A stretch of DNA of 64,000 nucleotides from positions 1 to 64,000 of the forward strand of contig JBEVJK010000097.1 in assembly GCA_040510195.1 (NCBI GenBank), in the 5' to 3' direction. The position numbers and the translations under genes are program-made. Positions within the stretch are counted from its first letter, which is position 1. Every line of letters begins with the position of its first letter. The stretch comes from JBEVJK01 sp040510195. Lineage in GTDB: Bacteria; Pseudomonadota; Alphaproteobacteria; Rhizobiales; Rhizobiaceae. This document shows, piece by piece, positions 25,432-35,041 of this stretch. The notes below the pieces were generated by a model that was given only the letters and a program-made list of their open reading frames with translations, had not been told where the DNA came from and searched no databases.

Positions 25432-26025
25432 GTGTCGGAATTCGCATCGCAGTCTCCCAGGCCGGTCTTCAGCCCCCTCGATCTGCAAAGCCGCTCTGTC
25501 GCTTGGCAGGTCGGCGCAGTGGTTGCCGGCACGCTCTTCCTGGCCCTGTCCTCCTATATCGAGGTGCCGATGGTGCCCGTGCCCGTAACCATGCAGACTT
25601 TCGCCGTCACGATGGTGGGAGCGCTCTACGGCTGGCGGCTGGGCGCCATCACCATCGTCGCCTGGCTCGTCGAGGGCGCCATGGGCTTTCCGGTGCTCGC
25701 CGGCGGCGCTTCCGGCGTGCATCATTTCGCTGGCCCGACGGGCGGCTACCTGCTTGCCTTCCCTGTCACCGGCGCACTCGTCGGCTGGCTGGCCGAGCGC
25801 GGCTGGAACGGCGACAGCGTCGGCCTCGCATTCCTCTCCATGCTGCTTGGCAACGCGCTCTGCCTGGTCCTCGGCGCCGCATTGCTGTCGCTTATGATCG
25901 GCTGGGAGCAGGCGATCGTCCACGGCGTCGCCCCTTTTCTGGTCGGCGGCGCGCTCAAATCGGCCTTGGCCGCGGCCATCCTGAAGCTGGCCGCGCCCGG
26001 CAGCGCAGGCCGCCCCGCCAGGTGA
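25432..26025 (+). CDS. bioY: Biotin transporter substrate-binding (S) component
   Basis: A 197-residue membrane protein with six hydrophobic helices. The segment EVPMVPVPVTMQTFAVTMVG is the conserved BioY core, followed by GGASGVHHFAGPTGGYLL, which lines the biotin site. BioY captures biotin, alone or with an ECF energy module (BioMN), which is not in the window. The GTG start at 25432 is chosen because GGAG stands seven bases upstream. Its stop overlaps the GTG start of the next gene, so the two are coupled. Confidence 0.92.
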   Translation: MSEFASQSPRPVFSPLDLQSRSVAWQVGAVVAGTLFLALSSYIEVPMVPVPVTMQTFAVTMVGALYGWRLGAITIVAWLVEGAMGFPVLAGGASGVHHFAGPTGGYLLAFPVTGALVGWLAERGWNGDSVGLAFLSMLLGNALCLVLGAALLSLMIGWEQAIVHGVAPFLVGGALKSALAAAILKLAAPGSAGRPAR

Positions 26026-26438
26026 CGGTACGACTTCGCCCCCACCACCTGCTGTGCCTCCTGACCTACGCGGGCAAGGGGTACAGCCCCACCTTTGTTG
26101 CCAACTACGACGCCATCGCCGATCGACTCCGCGGCGGCGAGGCGTTGGAGGTGGTTGCCGGGCCGGACGACATCTGCGCCCCCTTGCTCGACGATCCGGA
26201 GGCGCATTGCCGGCGCGACAGCGTCGCCGAGCGCGATCGGCTCGCGGCGGGCGACGTCGGCGCCCTGCTGGGGCTGACCGTTCGTACGGGCCTGCGCCTC
26301 GAGCTCGGCGCGAAGCGGCTGGAGGCGATGCGAAAGGCCTTCTCCGCCGGCCTGACGAGGGCCGCCTGCGCCGGCTGCGAATGGCACGAGCTGTGCACCG
26401 CCATTGCCTCGGGCGAGTACCGCGGCACCCGCCTCTAG
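26022..26438 (+). CDS. DUF1284 cysteine-rich protein
   Basis: A 138-residue protein starting on the GTG that overlaps the bioY stop. It begins VTVRLRPHHLLCLLTYAGKG, the typical opening of DUF1284. Six cysteines are present, at 12, 52, 63, 116, 119 and 125; the last three form C-x2-C-x5-C near the end (CAGCEWHELC), as in metal or Fe-S sites. The function is unknown. Coupling to bioY suggests a link to biotin or to iron-sulfur enzymes, but this is inference only. It converges on the RND efflux gene after 17 bases. Confidence 0.8.
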   Translation: MTVRLRPHHLLCLLTYAGKGYSPTFVANYDAIADRLRGGEALEVVAGPDDICAPLLDDPEAHCRRDSVAERDRLAAGDVGALLGLTVRTGLRLELGAKRLEAMRKAFSAGLTRAACAGCEWHELCTAIASGEYRGTRL

Positions 26439-26455
26439 CGATCGCGCGGTGCGCG

Positions 26456-29400
26456 TCAATCTCCGAGCGCCGGCATCAGGCGCGGGTCGGGCTTCTCCGC
26501 ATGCTGCGGCAGGTCTTTGGAGGCGATGAGCGTGTAGAACATCGGCACCACGAACAGCGTGAACGTGGTGCCCACCAAAATCCCCGAGAAGATCACCAGG
26601 CCCATCGAGTAGCGGGCGGCCGCGCCCGCTCCTTGTGCAACGATCAGCGGTACGACGCCGAGCGCCATTGCCGCCGTCGTCATGAGGATCGGCCGCAACC
26701 GCACCTTCGCCGCCGCCACGATGGCGTCGCGACGGCGCATGCCGTGCAATTCGCGCTGCTGGTTGGCGAACTCGACGAGCAGGATGCCATGCTTGGTGAT
26801 CAGGCCGATCAGCGTGATCAGGCCGACCTGGGTGTAGATGTTGAGCGTGCCGAGGCCAAGGTTCAGGGGCACGATGGCACCGAAGATCGACAACGGAACC
26901 GACATCATGATGATCAGCGGGTCGCGGAAGCTCTCGAACTGCGCCGCCAGCACCAAATAGATCACCACGATCGCCAGCGTGAAGGCGATCAGGATCGTGT
27001 TGCCCTGCTCCTTCTCGAGCCTGGACTGACCCGAATAGTCGATGAAGAAGCCGGACGGGAGCAGCGGTCTGGCGATGTTCTCGATGGTGGCGAGCCCGTC
27101 GCCCGTGGTGACGCCCGGCAGCGGCAGGGCCGAGATCGTCGCCGCATTCAGCTGGTTGAACTGCTCGATGGAAGCCGGCGACGCGTTGGTAGAGATGGTC
27201 GTTACCGCCGACAGCGGCACCATCTCGCCGCTGCTGCTGCGCACATAGAACTCGGCGAGCCGCTGCGGGTTGTTCCGGTACTTTTCCGGCACCTGCATAA
27301 TGATGTCGTAGCTGTTGGAATCGCGGTCGAACTGGGCGATCGAGCCGCCGCCGACCAGCAGCGAAAGCGTGCTCCCGATGTCGGAGATCGACAGGTCCAG
27401 TGCCGCCGCCCGATCGCGGTCGATGGACACCGTCACCTGCGGTGCATCGAAGGCGAGCGAGTTCTGGACGATGATGAACCGCCCCGACGCCTGCGCCTTG
27501 TTCTTGATCTCCTCCGCCACCTCGAAGACCTGGCTCGCCTCGCCGGTCGACTGGATCACCACCGAGATCGGCAGGCCGCCGCCCGCTCCCGGCAGCGACG
27601 GCGGCGCGAACACCAGCGCCTGGACGCCGGCCACCTTGGAGATGCGTCCTTGAATGTCCTGCTGCAGCTCGGCCTGCGAGCGCTCCCGCTCGGCCCAGTC
27701 CTTGAACGCCCACACGGCAAAGGCCGAATTCGTCTCGCCGCCGAACGCCACCGCCGAGAAGTTGGCCCTGAGCTCGGGAATGTCGCGGGTCGCCGCCATC
27801 ATCTGGTCGACATAGCGGCTGGTGTATTGCGACGTCGCATAGCGCGGCGCATTCACCAACGAGAAGAGCGCGCCCGCATCCTCCTCGGGCGCCAGCTCGC
27901 CGGACGTCTTGGTGAACATGTAGGCGGTCACCGCCACCAGCGCCGCCACCACCATCAAGGTAATCGGGCGGTAGTCCAGCGAGCCGCGGACCAGCCGCTC
28001 ATAGCGCCGCTCGACCCTCTCGAAGGTGCGGTCGACGAAGGCCTGGAAACGGCTGTGCGAACCCGCCTTGAGAATGCGCGCCGACATCATCGGCGTGATG
28101 GTGAGCGCCACCAGGCCGGAGATCACGACCGCACCTGCCAGCGTCACCGCGAACTCGCGGAACAGCGCGCCCGTCAGCCCGCCCGTGAAAGCGAGCGGCG
28201 CGAAGACGGCCGCAAGCGTGATCGTCATCGCGATCACCGCCGACGAGATCTCGCGCATGGAGTTGAAGGCGGCCTGCATGGCAGACATGCCGTCCTCCTC
28301 CATATGCCGGTGGATGTTTTCCACCACCACGATCGCATCGTCGACCACAAGGCCGATGGCCAGCACCATGGCCAGAAGCGACAGGAGATTGATCGAATAG
28401 CCCATGACGTACAGCACGAAGCAGACGCCGATCAGCGACAGCGGGATGGTCACGATCGGCATCAGCACCGAGCGGAACGAACCGAGGAACAGCAGGATCA
28501 CCACCACCACGATCGCCACCGCCTCGCCGATCGTCTTGAACACCTCCTCGATCGAGGCGCTGATCTGCTCGGTGGCGTCGTAGACCATGGTGATCGTCAT
28601 CCCTTCGGGCAGGCTCGACTGGATCGTCGGCAGCTCGTCGACCACGGCAGCGGCGGTATCGAGCGGATTGGCCGCCGGAGTCGGGAAAATGCCGATGAAG
28701 ATGCCCGGCTGCCCGTTGAAGTTGACGATCGTGTCGTCGCTCTCGGCCGCCAGCTCGACCCGCGCCACGTCGCGCAGTCGCACCACCTTGCCCTCGCCGG
28801 AGACGAGCGGAAGCGCGCCGAACGCCTCCGGGGTCTGCAGTGTCGAGCGCACGGTGATCGAATAGCCGACGGATGCGTTCTCGGTCTTGCCCGGCGCTGA
28901 CAGGAAATTCGACTGGTTGATCCGGTCGAGCACCTCCGCTGCCGTGATGCCTCGCCCGGCGAGCTTCACGGGGTCGATCCAGACCCGCATCGAGTAGTTT
29001 GCGGCGCCGAGGATCTGCACCTCGGCGACACCTTCGATCGTCGACATGCGCGGCCGGATCACCCGTTCAATGTATTCGGTCAGCTGCTCCGGCGTCATGT
29101 GGGGGTTCTGCATCGCCAGGTACATGATGGCGAACTGCTGCCCGGTTCCCTTCACGATCACCGGGTCTTCGGCGTCCTCCGGCAGCTCGCCGCGCACGCC
29201 TTGCACCTTGGACATGACCTCGGTGAGCGCGATGTCGGGGTTGGAGCCGAGCTTCATCTGCACGGTAACCACGCTGGTCGACGGCCGGCTCTGGGAGGTC
29301 ACGTAGTCGATGTTCTCGGTGGTCGAGACCGCTCGCGAGATCGGTGCCGTGATGAAGCCCTGGATCAGCTCCGGGCTCGCCCCGGGATAGGTCGTGGTGA

Positions 29401-29539
29401 TGGTGATGACCGTCTCCTCGACCTCCGGATACTCACGGACCTGCAGGTTGAAGATGCCCTGAGCGCCCAGCAGGAGCAGCAGCAGCGCCAGCACCGTCGA
29501 CAGGACGGGCCGGCGGATGAAGAGGTCGGAAACGCTCAT
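26456..29539 (-). CDS. RND efflux pump, inner-membrane permease (HAE1 type)
   Basis: A 1027-residue AcrB-like permease with a first transmembrane helix at about 10-30, two large periplasmic loops, and the proton-relay pair D400-D401 in GLVVDDAIVVVENIH (AcrB D407/D408). A second relay lysine region lies in the later membrane block. It is slightly shorter than AcrB (1049). Substrates cannot be read; drugs, bile salts or solvents are common for HAE1. It is translated after the adaptor gene, whose stop overlaps its start by four bases. No outer-membrane factor or TetR regulator gene is next to it. Confidence 0.95.
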   Translation of the reverse strand: MSVSDLFIRRPVLSTVLALLLLLLGAQGIFNLQVREYPEVEETVITITTTYPGASPELIQGFITAPISRAVSTTENIDYVTSQSRPSTSVVTVQMKLGSNPDIALTEVMSKVQGVRGELPEDAEDPVIVKGTGQQFAIMYLAMQNPHMTPEQLTEYIERVIRPRMSTIEGVAEVQILGAANYSMRVWIDPVKLAGRGITAAEVLDRINQSNFLSAPGKTENASVGYSITVRSTLQTPEAFGALPLVSGEGKVVRLRDVARVELAAESDDTIVNFNGQPGIFIGIFPTPAANPLDTAAAVVDELPTIQSSLPEGMTITMVYDATEQISASIEEVFKTIGEAVAIVVVVILLFLGSFRSVLMPIVTIPLSLIGVCFVLYVMGYSINLLSLLAMVLAIGLVVDDAIVVVENIHRHMEEDGMSAMQAAFNSMREISSAVIAMTITLAAVFAPLAFTGGLTGALFREFAVTLAGAVVISGLVALTITPMMSARILKAGSHSRFQAFVDRTFERVERRYERLVRGSLDYRPITLMVVAALVAVTAYMFTKTSGELAPEEDAGALFSLVNAPRYATSQYTSRYVDQMMAATRDIPELRANFSAVAFGGETNSAFAVWAFKDWAERERSQAELQQDIQGRISKVAGVQALVFAPPSLPGAGGGLPISVVIQSTGEASQVFEVAEEIKNKAQASGRFIIVQNSLAFDAPQVTVSIDRDRAAALDLSISDIGSTLSLLVGGGSIAQFDRDSNSYDIIMQVPEKYRNNPQRLAEFYVRSSSGEMVPLSAVTTISTNASPASIEQFNQLNAATISALPLPGVTTGDGLATIENIARPLLPSGFFIDYSGQSRLEKEQGNTILIAFTLAIVVIYLVLAAQFESFRDPLIIMMSVPLSIFGAIVPLNLGLGTLNIYTQVGLITLIGLITKHGILLVEFANQQRELHGMRRRDAIVAAAKVRLRPILMTTAAMALGVVPLIVAQGAGAAARYSMGLVIFSGILVGTTFTLFVVPMFYTLIASKDLPQHAEKPDPRLMPALGD

Positions 29540-30729
29540 TTCTGGGCCTGCTGGTCGGCTGCAGCAGCCGGCTTGTTGGGGTCGATGGTGTTGTCCACCG
29601 TCACCGGGACGCCGTTGGAGAGGCGGTTCTGCCCGGCGGTGACCACCTGGTCGCCAGCCTTGAGCCCCTCCACGATCTCGACCTTGTCTTCGTTTCGCCG
29701 GCCGGCCTTGACGAACACCTGATAGGCGGCGAGCTGGGGCTTCGCCGGCTCGGCGGGCGTGCCCTCGTCGCCTGCTGCGGGCGCGGGCTTTCCGGCGGCC
29801 TGTTCGGCCGGACGTACGACATAGATGAAGTCGCCGTAGAGGCTGGTCACCAGGGCGGTCTGCGGCAGCGCAAGGATGCCGTCCTCGGGCGGCAGCTCGA
29901 CACGGACCTGGACGAACTGCCCGGGCGTCAGCTGGCCATCAGGGTTCGCGACTTCGCCGCGCACCGAGACGAGGCGCGTCTCGGGGTCGATCTTGGGATC
30001 GATGCCCAGGATCTTGCCGCTGAAGGGCAGCTGGTCGGCGCCGCCGGGCCCCAGGCGGATCGTCTGCCCGATCTTCAAGAGGTCGCGCTGCTGTTCCGGC
30101 ACGGTGAAGTCGACCCGCATCGTCTCCAGGTTCTGCAGGGTCACCACGACCGTACCTGGCGTCACGTACTGGCCGACCTCGACCCGGGGGATGCCGACCG
30201 TCCCGCGAAACGGCGTCGTCAGCCGCTTCTGGTCCAGCACCGCCTGCAGCTTGGCGACGTTGGAGGCGCCCGCCCGTGACGCCGCCTGCGCCGTGTCCAG
30301 GTTGACGTCGGTGCCCACGCCGCGTTTCTGCAGCTCCAGCGCCCGGTTGAGCGCCAGCTGGGCGAGCGAGGTTTGCGCCTTCTGCGCTTCCAGGTCGGCG
30401 CGCTCGACTTCGTCGTCGAGCTGAAGCAGGACCGCGCCCGCGTCGACCATGTCGTTCGCCTTGAAGCGGATCTCGTTGACGATCCCGCTGGTCTCGACCG
30501 TCAGGTCGACGCCCTGGACGGCCCTCACGGTGCCGATGGCATCGACGCCCGGGGTCCAGCGCATCGCTTCGGCCGTGGTCGTCGAGACGGTCTGCGGCGG
30601 CACCGGCATGGAGGCGAAATACTGCTGGATTGCGCGGTCGCGGAAGATGTTGAAGCCGACCAGCCCGCCGCAAACGACCGCCAGCAACACGAGGGCGATG
30701 ATGAAGCGGATCGCGAAACGTCTATTCAT
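29536..30729 (-). CDS. RND efflux periplasmic adaptor
   Basis: A 397-residue membrane-fusion protein. A short N-terminal hydrophobic anchor (IRFIIALVLLAVVCGGLVGF, about 7-26) suggests an inner-membrane anchor and not a lipoprotein, as no cysteine is suitably placed. The lipoyl-type barrel-sandwich half (GVDLTVETSGIVNEI, about 73-87) is followed by an alpha-hairpin rich in A, Q and L, then by its second half near TTPFRGTVGIPRVEVGQYV. It bridges the permease to an outer-membrane channel that must be coded elsewhere. The stop overlaps the permease start (ATGA). Confidence 0.93.
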   Translation of the reverse strand: MNRRFAIRFIIALVLLAVVCGGLVGFNIFRDRAIQQYFASMPVPPQTVSTTTAEAMRWTPGVDAIGTVRAVQGVDLTVETSGIVNEIRFKANDMVDAGAVLLQLDDEVERADLEAQKAQTSLAQLALNRALELQKRGVGTDVNLDTAQAASRAGASNVAKLQAVLDQKRLTTPFRGTVGIPRVEVGQYVTPGTVVVTLQNLETMRVDFTVPEQQRDLLKIGQTIRLGPGGADQLPFSGKILGIDPKIDPETRLVSVRGEVANPDGQLTPGQFVQVRVELPPEDGILALPQTALVTSLYGDFIYVVRPAEQAAGKPAPAAGDEGTPAEPAKPQLAAYQVFVKAGRRNEDKVEIVEGLKAGDQVVTAGQNRLSNGVPVTVDNTIDPNKPAAAADQQAQK

Positions 30730-30956
30730 GAGACACCGGCTGCTAGGTCCGAGGGAGGCTGGCTCCTAGCCGAAAACTTCGGCAATGGAAACAACCGGGA
30801 CGCGCGACCAGGGCCTTTGGCCATTCCTGCCGCCTCAACGCGGCAGCGACGGGCCCAGAGCGCAAATCGGCGTGTTTGGCCGTGAGCCCCTTCAACAGTC
30901 TCGACGGGCTTCCGTTCCCGGCGGTGACGCGAACCAATCGGCGAAATGGCTTGGGG

Positions 30957-31715
30957 TCAGTCGGCGGGTTCGTCGAAGCGCTCCCAGCCCTTGGGACCGA
31001 GATGCTCCTGGGGCGTGAAGCGGACCTTGTAGTTCATCTTCCGCGAGCCATTGACCCAATAGCCGAGATAGACATGCGGCTGGCCCGCCGCCCGCGCCCG
31101 GGCGATATGGTCGAGGATCATGAAGGTGCCGAGAGACCGGTCCTCCAGCTCCGGATTGAAGTAGGAATAGACCATGGACAGGCCGTCGGACATCTGGTCG
31201 GTCAAGGCCACTGCGATCAGCTCGCCCGTGCCCTTGCCGGTGATGAAGGTGTCGGGGCCGCGTTTCCTATATTCGATAATCTTGGTGGAGACATGGGTGT
31301 CCTCCACCATCATCGCATAGTCGAGGACCGTCATGTCCGACATGCCGCCCTTGCGGTGGCGCATGTCGAGATAGGATCGGAACAGGGAATATTGCTCGGT
31401 GCTGGGTTCCGCGTCGTGCACGGCGCCGATCAGGTCGGCATTGCGCTGCGACACCCGGCGCATGTTGCGCGTCGGCCTGAACTCTCCGGCCAGGATACGC
31501 ACCGACACGCAGGCGCGACACGTCTCGCAGGCCGGGCGGTAGGCGATGTTTTGCGAGCGCCGAAACCCGCCTTGCGTCAGCAGATCGTTAAGTTCCGGAG
31601 CCTTGTCGCCGACCAGATGGGTAAACACCTTGCGTTCGAACTGGCCCTCCACATAGGGACAGGGCGAGGGCGCGGTCAGGAAGAACTGCGGCGACTGGGT
31701 CGGATGCTGCGTCAT
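30957..31715 (-). CDS. bpt: Aspartate/glutamate leucyltransferase
   Basis: A 252-residue enzyme that attaches leucine to proteins with N-terminal Asp or Glu, marking them for ClpAP. The N-terminal cysteine cluster YRPACETCRACVSVRI is the family hallmark of Ate/Bpt. The C-terminal half has the GNAT-type core, with LGYWVNGSRKMNYKVRF. Length matches bacterial Bpt. It starts with MTQHPTQSPQFFLTAPSPCPY, as in rhizobial Bpt. The RDD-protein gene is upstream of it on the same strand only after the 134-base gap; it is probably monocistronic. Confidence 0.93.
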   Translation of the reverse strand: MTQHPTQSPQFFLTAPSPCPYVEGQFERKVFTHLVGDKAPELNDLLTQGGFRRSQNIAYRPACETCRACVSVRILAGEFRPTRNMRRVSQRNADLIGAVHDAEPSTEQYSLFRSYLDMRHRKGGMSDMTVLDYAMMVEDTHVSTKIIEYRKRGPDTFITGKGTGELIAVALTDQMSDGLSMVYSYFNPELEDRSLGTFMILDHIARARAAGQPHVYLGYWVNGSRKMNYKVRFTPQEHLGPKGWERFDEPAD

Positions 31716-31849
31716 CGAAGGTCGGTGTATTCCTCGAATCCCAATACCTTGTCTGCGTCGGCGAAAAATTCAACAGGAGAATGCGGCGCAGGCCGGCGCC
31801 GACATCAATTTATTCTCAATCATGGGTAAGCGGCGCTTGGCCGCCGCCC

Positions 31850-32317
31850 TCAGCGGTCGTCGCGGACGACGACGGTGCCTAGCAGCAGGTCGTGCACGGC
31901 TCGCTTGCGGTCGAGCACTAGCGTCGCCAGCAGGATGAAGGGGGTCAGCACCGCATTGAGGGCCCAGAACAGCACCGAATGGACCACCGCAAAGAGCCCG
32001 TCGACAGGGCTTCCGTCCAGTCGCTCCAAGCGGATGCCCATCATTCGCATGCCGAGCGTCGCCTGCCGGCGGCTGCCGAGCGTGTTCCAGACATAGGCGA
32101 TGGCCACCAGGGGCACCAGCACCCCGAACAGCATCCAACCGAGACCAAGCGTCAGGATGCCCAGCACGAACACCAGTATCCCGAAGGGGATGAGCAGCAT
32201 CGCGACGATGAAATAGTCGACCAGAAACGCCAGCACGCGCCGCGTCCGCACGCCGTCGTAGAGACGGTCGTCGTCGTACCTCCCTGCCGCCACGCCGTCG
32301 ATCGCTTCCGCGTTCAT
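31850..32317 (-). CDS. RDD-family membrane protein
   Basis: A 155-residue protein with three hydrophobic segments: one at about 28-50 (LAFLVDYFIVAMLLIPFGIL), a second straight after it (GILTLGLGWMLFGVLVPLVA), and a later one. The first membrane helix is preceded by the conserved R..A.LVD pattern (RVLAFLVDYFI) that names RDD proteins. After the second helix comes GMRMMGIRLERLDG, also conserved. The family has unknown transport or stress roles, so no substrate is given. It is divergent from the transhydrogenase gene. Confidence 0.88.
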   Translation of the reverse strand: MNAEAIDGVAAGRYDDDRLYDGVRTRRVLAFLVDYFIVAMLLIPFGILVFVLGILTLGLGWMLFGVLVPLVAIAYVWNTLGSRRQATLGMRMMGIRLERLDGSPVDGLFAVVHSVLFWALNAVLTPFILLATLVLDRKRAVHDLLLGTVVVRDDR

Positions 32318-32477
32318 CGCACCTCGTCTCCCGTCGCCGGCACGGTGCCGGCTCTGCCCGAGAGATGGGGGAGCCGGCGCCCGAGTTCAAGGCTGCGGGC
32401 ATGAGGGCACCGGTTGAATTTCGACGCGTCTTGGCGTTCACTCCTGTGCACTGCACAAAAGGCATGGGGAGGGGCGC

Positions 32478-33869
32478 GTGGTTCAAGACTACGAGATGCT
32501 GGTCATCGGCAGCGGGCCGTCCGGCCGTCGCGCGGCTGTGCAGTCGGCCAAGCTCGGCAAGACGGTGCTGGTCGTCGACAAAGGCAGCCGACTGGGCGGC
32601 GTGTCGGTCCACACCGGCACCATCCCGTCCAAGACGTTGCGCGAGACCGTGCTCAATCTGTCCGGCTGGCGGGAACGCGGCTTCTACGGCCGGGGATACC
32701 GGGTCAAGCAGGAGATTTCGATCGGCGATCTCATCCAGCGCCTGCACAAGACGCTGGACCACGAGGTCGAGGTCTTGCAGCACCAGTTCATGCGCAACGC
32801 GGTCAGGAGCCTGAGGGCCGAGGCGCGTTTCACCGGACCCAACTCGGTCGCCCTCATCGCCGAGACCGGCGAGCGGTCGGAGGCGGGCTTCGCCAATGCG
32901 CTGATCTCGGTGGGCACGCGGCCGCATCGGCCGAAAAACGTGCCGTTCGACCGCAAGCGCATTTTCGACAGCGACGAGATGCTGCAGCTCGAACGCCTGC
33001 CCCGGACGCTGACCGTCATCGGCGGTGGGGTCATCGGTGTCGAGTATGCGACCATCTTCTCTGCCCTCGACGTCCCGGTGACGCTGGTCGAGCCGCGCCA
33101 GACGATCCTCGAATTCGTCGATCGCGAGATCGTCGACGACTTCATCCACCAGATGCGCGACCGTGGCATGGTCATCCGCCTGGGTTCGCCGGTCAAGGAG
33201 ATCGTCTCCGGCCCTGACAGCGCCGAGGTGACGCTGGCCGACGGTCGATCGATCCGCTCGGAAATGGTGCTCTACGCGGCCGGCCGCACCGGCAATGTCG
33301 CCAGCCTGGGTCTCGACGCCGTCGGCATCGAGCCGGACCAGCGCGGCCGCATCAAGGTCGACCCGCAGACCTTCCAGACCAGCGTTCCCAACATCTACGC
33401 CACCGGCGACATCATCGGCTTCCCAAGCCTGGCATCGACCTCCATGGAGCAGGGTCGGGTCGCCGCCTGCCATGCCTTCGGCGTGCCGCTGCCGCCGCCG
33501 CCCGAAACCTTCCCTTACGGTATCTACGCCGTGCCGGAGATTTCCACCGTCGGCCAGTCGGAAGAGGAGGTCAGGCAGAGCGGCGTGCCCTACGAGGTTG
33601 GCCTGGCGCGTTTCCGCGAGACCTCCCGGGGCCACATCATGGGCGTCAGCTCCGGCTTCCTGAAACTCATTTTCGGCCTCGACACCCGCCGCCTGCTCGG
33701 CGCCCACATCGTCGGCGAAGGCGCCACCGAGCTCATCCACATCGGCCAGGCGGTGATCAATCTGGGCGGCACTGTCGACTTCTTCGTCAACAACACCTTC
33801 AACTATCCGACGCTCGCCGAAGCCTACAAGATTGCCGGCCTCGACGCCTGGAACCGCATGGGGCAGTGA
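32478..33869 (+). CDS. sthA: Soluble pyridine nucleotide transhydrogenase
   Basis: A 463-residue flavoprotein of the class I disulfide-oxidoreductase family. The FAD loop is G11-S-G-P-S-G16 and an NAD(P) loop, VIGGGVIGVEYATIF, lies near residue 180. In GGVSVHTGTIPSK the two redox cysteines of lipoamide dehydrogenase are S43 and T48, which is the transhydrogenase condition (no disulfide). It moves hydride between NADPH and NAD+. The GTG at 32478 is well placed with GGGGAGGGG before it. It converges on hemB after 12 bases. Confidence 0.92.
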   Translation: MVQDYEMLVIGSGPSGRRAAVQSAKLGKTVLVVDKGSRLGGVSVHTGTIPSKTLRETVLNLSGWRERGFYGRGYRVKQEISIGDLIQRLHKTLDHEVEVLQHQFMRNAVRSLRAEARFTGPNSVALIAETGERSEAGFANALISVGTRPHRPKNVPFDRKRIFDSDEMLQLERLPRTLTVIGGGVIGVEYATIFSALDVPVTLVEPRQTILEFVDREIVDDFIHQMRDRGMVIRLGSPVKEIVSGPDSAEVTLADGRSIRSEMVLYAAGRTGNVASLGLDAVGIEPDQRGRIKVDPQTFQTSVPNIYATGDIIGFPSLASTSMEQGRVAACHAFGVPLPPPPETFPYGIYAVPEISTVGQSEEEVRQSGVPYEVGLARFRETSRGHIMGVSSGFLKLIFGLDTRRLLGAHIVGEGATELIHIGQAVINLGGTVDFFVNNTFNYPTLAEAYKIAGLDAWNRMGQ

Positions 33870-33881
33870 TCGGCGCGCCGC

Positions 33882-34913
33882 TCAGCCCTTGAGCAGGGCT
33901 GCGGCTTCCGGCGCAAAATAGGTGAGGATGCCGTCGCAGCCGGCCCGCTTGAAGGCGGTCAGGCTCTCCATCATGACCTTCTCGCCGTCGATCCAGCCCT
34001 GCGAGGCGGCCGCCTTGATCATCGCGTACTCGCCCGACACCTGGTAGGCGAAGGTCGGCATCCTCAGCTCGTCCTTGAGGCGGCGGAGGATGTCGAGATA
34101 GGGCAGGCCGGGCTTCACCATGATCATGTCGGCGCCTTCCTCGACGTCCTGCTCGGCCTCCCGCACCGCCTCTTCGGCATTGGCATGGTCCAGGTAGTAG
34201 GTCTTCTTGTCGCCCTTGAGCAGGCCGCCGGTGCCGATCGCCTCGCGATAGGGCCCGTAGAAGGCCGACGCGAACTTGGTCGCGTAGGACATGATCGCGA
34301 CATCCTGGAAGCCGTTGCCGTCGAGCGCGTCGCGGATGGCGCCGATCCGCCCGTCCATCATGTCCGAAGGGGCGATGATGTCGGCTCCGGCCGCCGCCTG
34401 CAGCACCGCCGCCGCCGCCACCTGCTCCACCGTCTCGTCGTTGACGATCACCCCGTCGCGCAGGATGCCGTCGTGCCCGTGGCTGGTGAACGGGTCGAGC
34501 GCCACGTCGGTGATCACGCCGACCTCCGGCACGGCCGCCTTCAACGCCCGGCTGGCCCGGTTGATCAGATTGTCGGGGTCGAGGATGGCCGATCCCGTCT
34601 GGTCGCGCAGGCCGAGGTCGACGTTCGGGAAGGTCGCCACTGCCGGAATGCCGAGCTTGGCGGCTCGCTCGGCCTCCTTCACCGCCTGGTCGACGGAGAG
34701 CCTGAACTGGCCGGGCATCGCGGCAATCGGCTCGCGCCGGTTCTCGCCGTCGACCAGGAACAGCGGCCAGATCAGGTCGTCGACCGTCAGCCGGCACTCC
34801 TGCACCAGGCGCCGCGACCAAGCGAACCGGCGCATGCGCCGCAGGCGACGGCCTGCCGTGATCTCGTCGACGGTGCGGGCTCCCGAAAGCCTCGGGCGGC
34901 TGATCTTGTTCAT
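33882..34913 (-). CDS. hemB: Delta-aminolevulinic acid dehydratase (magnesium type)
   Basis: A 343-residue porphobilinogen synthase in heme biosynthesis, joining two 5-aminolevulinates. Schiff-base lysines are K213 (SYATKFASAFYG) and K267 (MVKPGLPYLDI). The metal-site segment DVALDPFTSHGHDG (136-149) has A, D and D where zinc enzymes have three cysteines, marking the zinc-independent, Mg2+-stimulated type seen in many rhizobia. The ATG at 34913 is preferred over the upstream frame start at 34982 because MNKISRPR fits the family start and the extension does not. Confidence 0.95.
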   Translation of the reverse strand: MNKISRPRLSGARTVDEITAGRRLRRMRRFAWSRRLVQECRLTVDDLIWPLFLVDGENRREPIAAMPGQFRLSVDQAVKEAERAAKLGIPAVATFPNVDLGLRDQTGSAILDPDNLINRASRALKAAVPEVGVITDVALDPFTSHGHDGILRDGVIVNDETVEQVAAAAVLQAAAGADIIAPSDMMDGRIGAIRDALDGNGFQDVAIMSYATKFASAFYGPYREAIGTGGLLKGDKKTYYLDHANAEEAVREAEQDVEEGADMIMVKPGLPYLDILRRLKDELRMPTFAYQVSGEYAMIKAAASQGWIDGEKVMMESLTAFKRAGCDGILTYFAPEAAALLKG

Positions 34914-35041
34914 GAGCGGCCTCCAGCCGCGGCTTTTAGCATGGGGCAGCCTGCCGCACCAACCCTCGGCTCCTCGCGCCATTGACGACGCGGGCGAGGC
35001 TCCTTAGCAGTGGTCCGCAGGAGCGGCGAGCGAGGACGGAT

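Noticed and set aside
26054..28900. 948-codon frame opposite the RND permease gene
   Set aside because: It is antisense to a well-recognised gene; high GC makes long open shadow frames. The product is rich in R, D and H with no domain.
31770..33740. 656-codon frame opposite sthA and the RDD gene region
   Set aside because: Covers two real genes in the wrong frame; no domain.
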